Positions 63,801 to 64,000 of a stretch of 64,000 bases of DNA are shown here, piece after piece. The stretch's first letter is position 1. Each line of letters starts with the position of its first letter. Source of the stretch: Siderastrea siderea (lineage: Eukaryota > Cnidaria > Anthozoa > Scleractinia > Rhizangiidae); assembly GCA_964030785.1 (NCBI GenBank), contig OZ034966.1:7359152-7423151 (forward strand). Reading direction: 5' to 3'. A program made the translations under genes and the position numbers. A model generated the notes under the pieces. That model did not search any database and was not told the DNA's origin. It saw only the letters and a program-made list of their open reading frames with translations.

Positions 63801-64000
63801 ACGGAAGTAAATTGTTGCGAGACTCGCTCACAATTTCGATGCGACCGCCATCGCCAAGGAACAAGTCTGCCGAGGTAAATGTGTCGCTCTAAGATATTCT
63901 TGTCGTTCTAGGAGAATTGTCATCATTTCTTTCTCTCCTGAGAACGGCGTTCGGTTTGACGCAAGCTGCCTCTCACTTGGAGCAGAGAAATAAACAGAGT
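60857..64000 (+). repeat. R1 host repeat, copy 2 (uninterrupted, runs off the window)
   Basis: Left inverted terminus about 60857-61460, interior from there. It matches 458-871 plus 19344-21850 in one piece, and includes the nested foldback (61837-63008). 61522-61527 is the single AAGGAA of the empty Polinton target. No long protein is encoded. Confidence 0.85.
61522..61527. other. empty Polinton insertion site (AAGGAA)
   Basis: TATAAGAAAGGAAGTTAAAA here is the unoccupied version of the two flanks at 866-871 and 19344-19349. Confidence 0.95.

Overview
The window looks like the nuclear genome of an animal, most likely an anthozoan cnidarian (coral or anemone). It is AT-rich, one spliced secreted-protein gene can be recognised, and most of the rest is transposable elements: Polinton/Maverick, Penelope-like, CR1/L2-like and L1-like retroelements, MITEs and a tRNA-derived SINE. 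The cnidarian assignment is an inference from family resemblance, not from a marker gene.

872-19343 is a full-length Polinton (adintovirus-type endogenous virus) of 18,472 bp. It has 533-bp terminal inverted repeats, AG...CT termini and a perfect 6-bp target duplication AAGGAA. The uninterrupted target lies in the same window at 61522-61527. One block of minus-strand genes runs from 14530 down to 1564: acidic PPxY protein, penton-like protein, small virion protein, major capsid protein, pX/pVI-like protein, adenain-like protease, two DUF5679-type zinc-ribbon proteins (one fused to a parvovirus-type phospholipase A2), rve integrase with chromodomain, BRO-N/nuclease protein and protein-primed DNA polymerase B. 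Plus-strand genes follow from a divergent promoter at 14531-14658: packaging ATPase, fibre and a small membrane protein. A convergent gene for a VLTF3-like late transcription factor closes the element. Five virion genes share a TCTAA(A)C box 10-12 nt before the ATG. The copy is dead: it carries frameshifts, a stop codon, and a 1.03-kb MITE inside the integrase chromodomain.

The Polinton sits inside a host repeat, here called R1, which carries about 0.6-kb inverted termini and a nested foldback element. A second R1 copy begins near 60857 and runs off the right edge.

23412-33236 (minus) holds a three-exon gene for a secreted ENDOD1-like DNA/RNA non-specific endonuclease of about 372 aa. Its introns carry a CR1/L2-like retrotransposon (itself split by a second copy of the same MITE), a Penelope-like fragment and microsatellites. 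Upstream, 33-41 kb, and inverted at 53-56 kb, the 79-nt signal-peptide first exon of this gene is present in six intact copies and at least three decayed ones.

Between the two arms, 42.5-51 kb is a graveyard. It holds an L1-like 3' fragment, a second, divergent and decayed Polinton (about 43.8-49.5 kb, same gene order, real collagen-like fibre), a fragment of a different Polinton-type polymerase/endonuclease, and a rearranged Penelope-like fragment with a hammerhead-like motif. 56599-60036 is a nearly identical 1.58-kb tandem duplication carrying a hairpin MITE.
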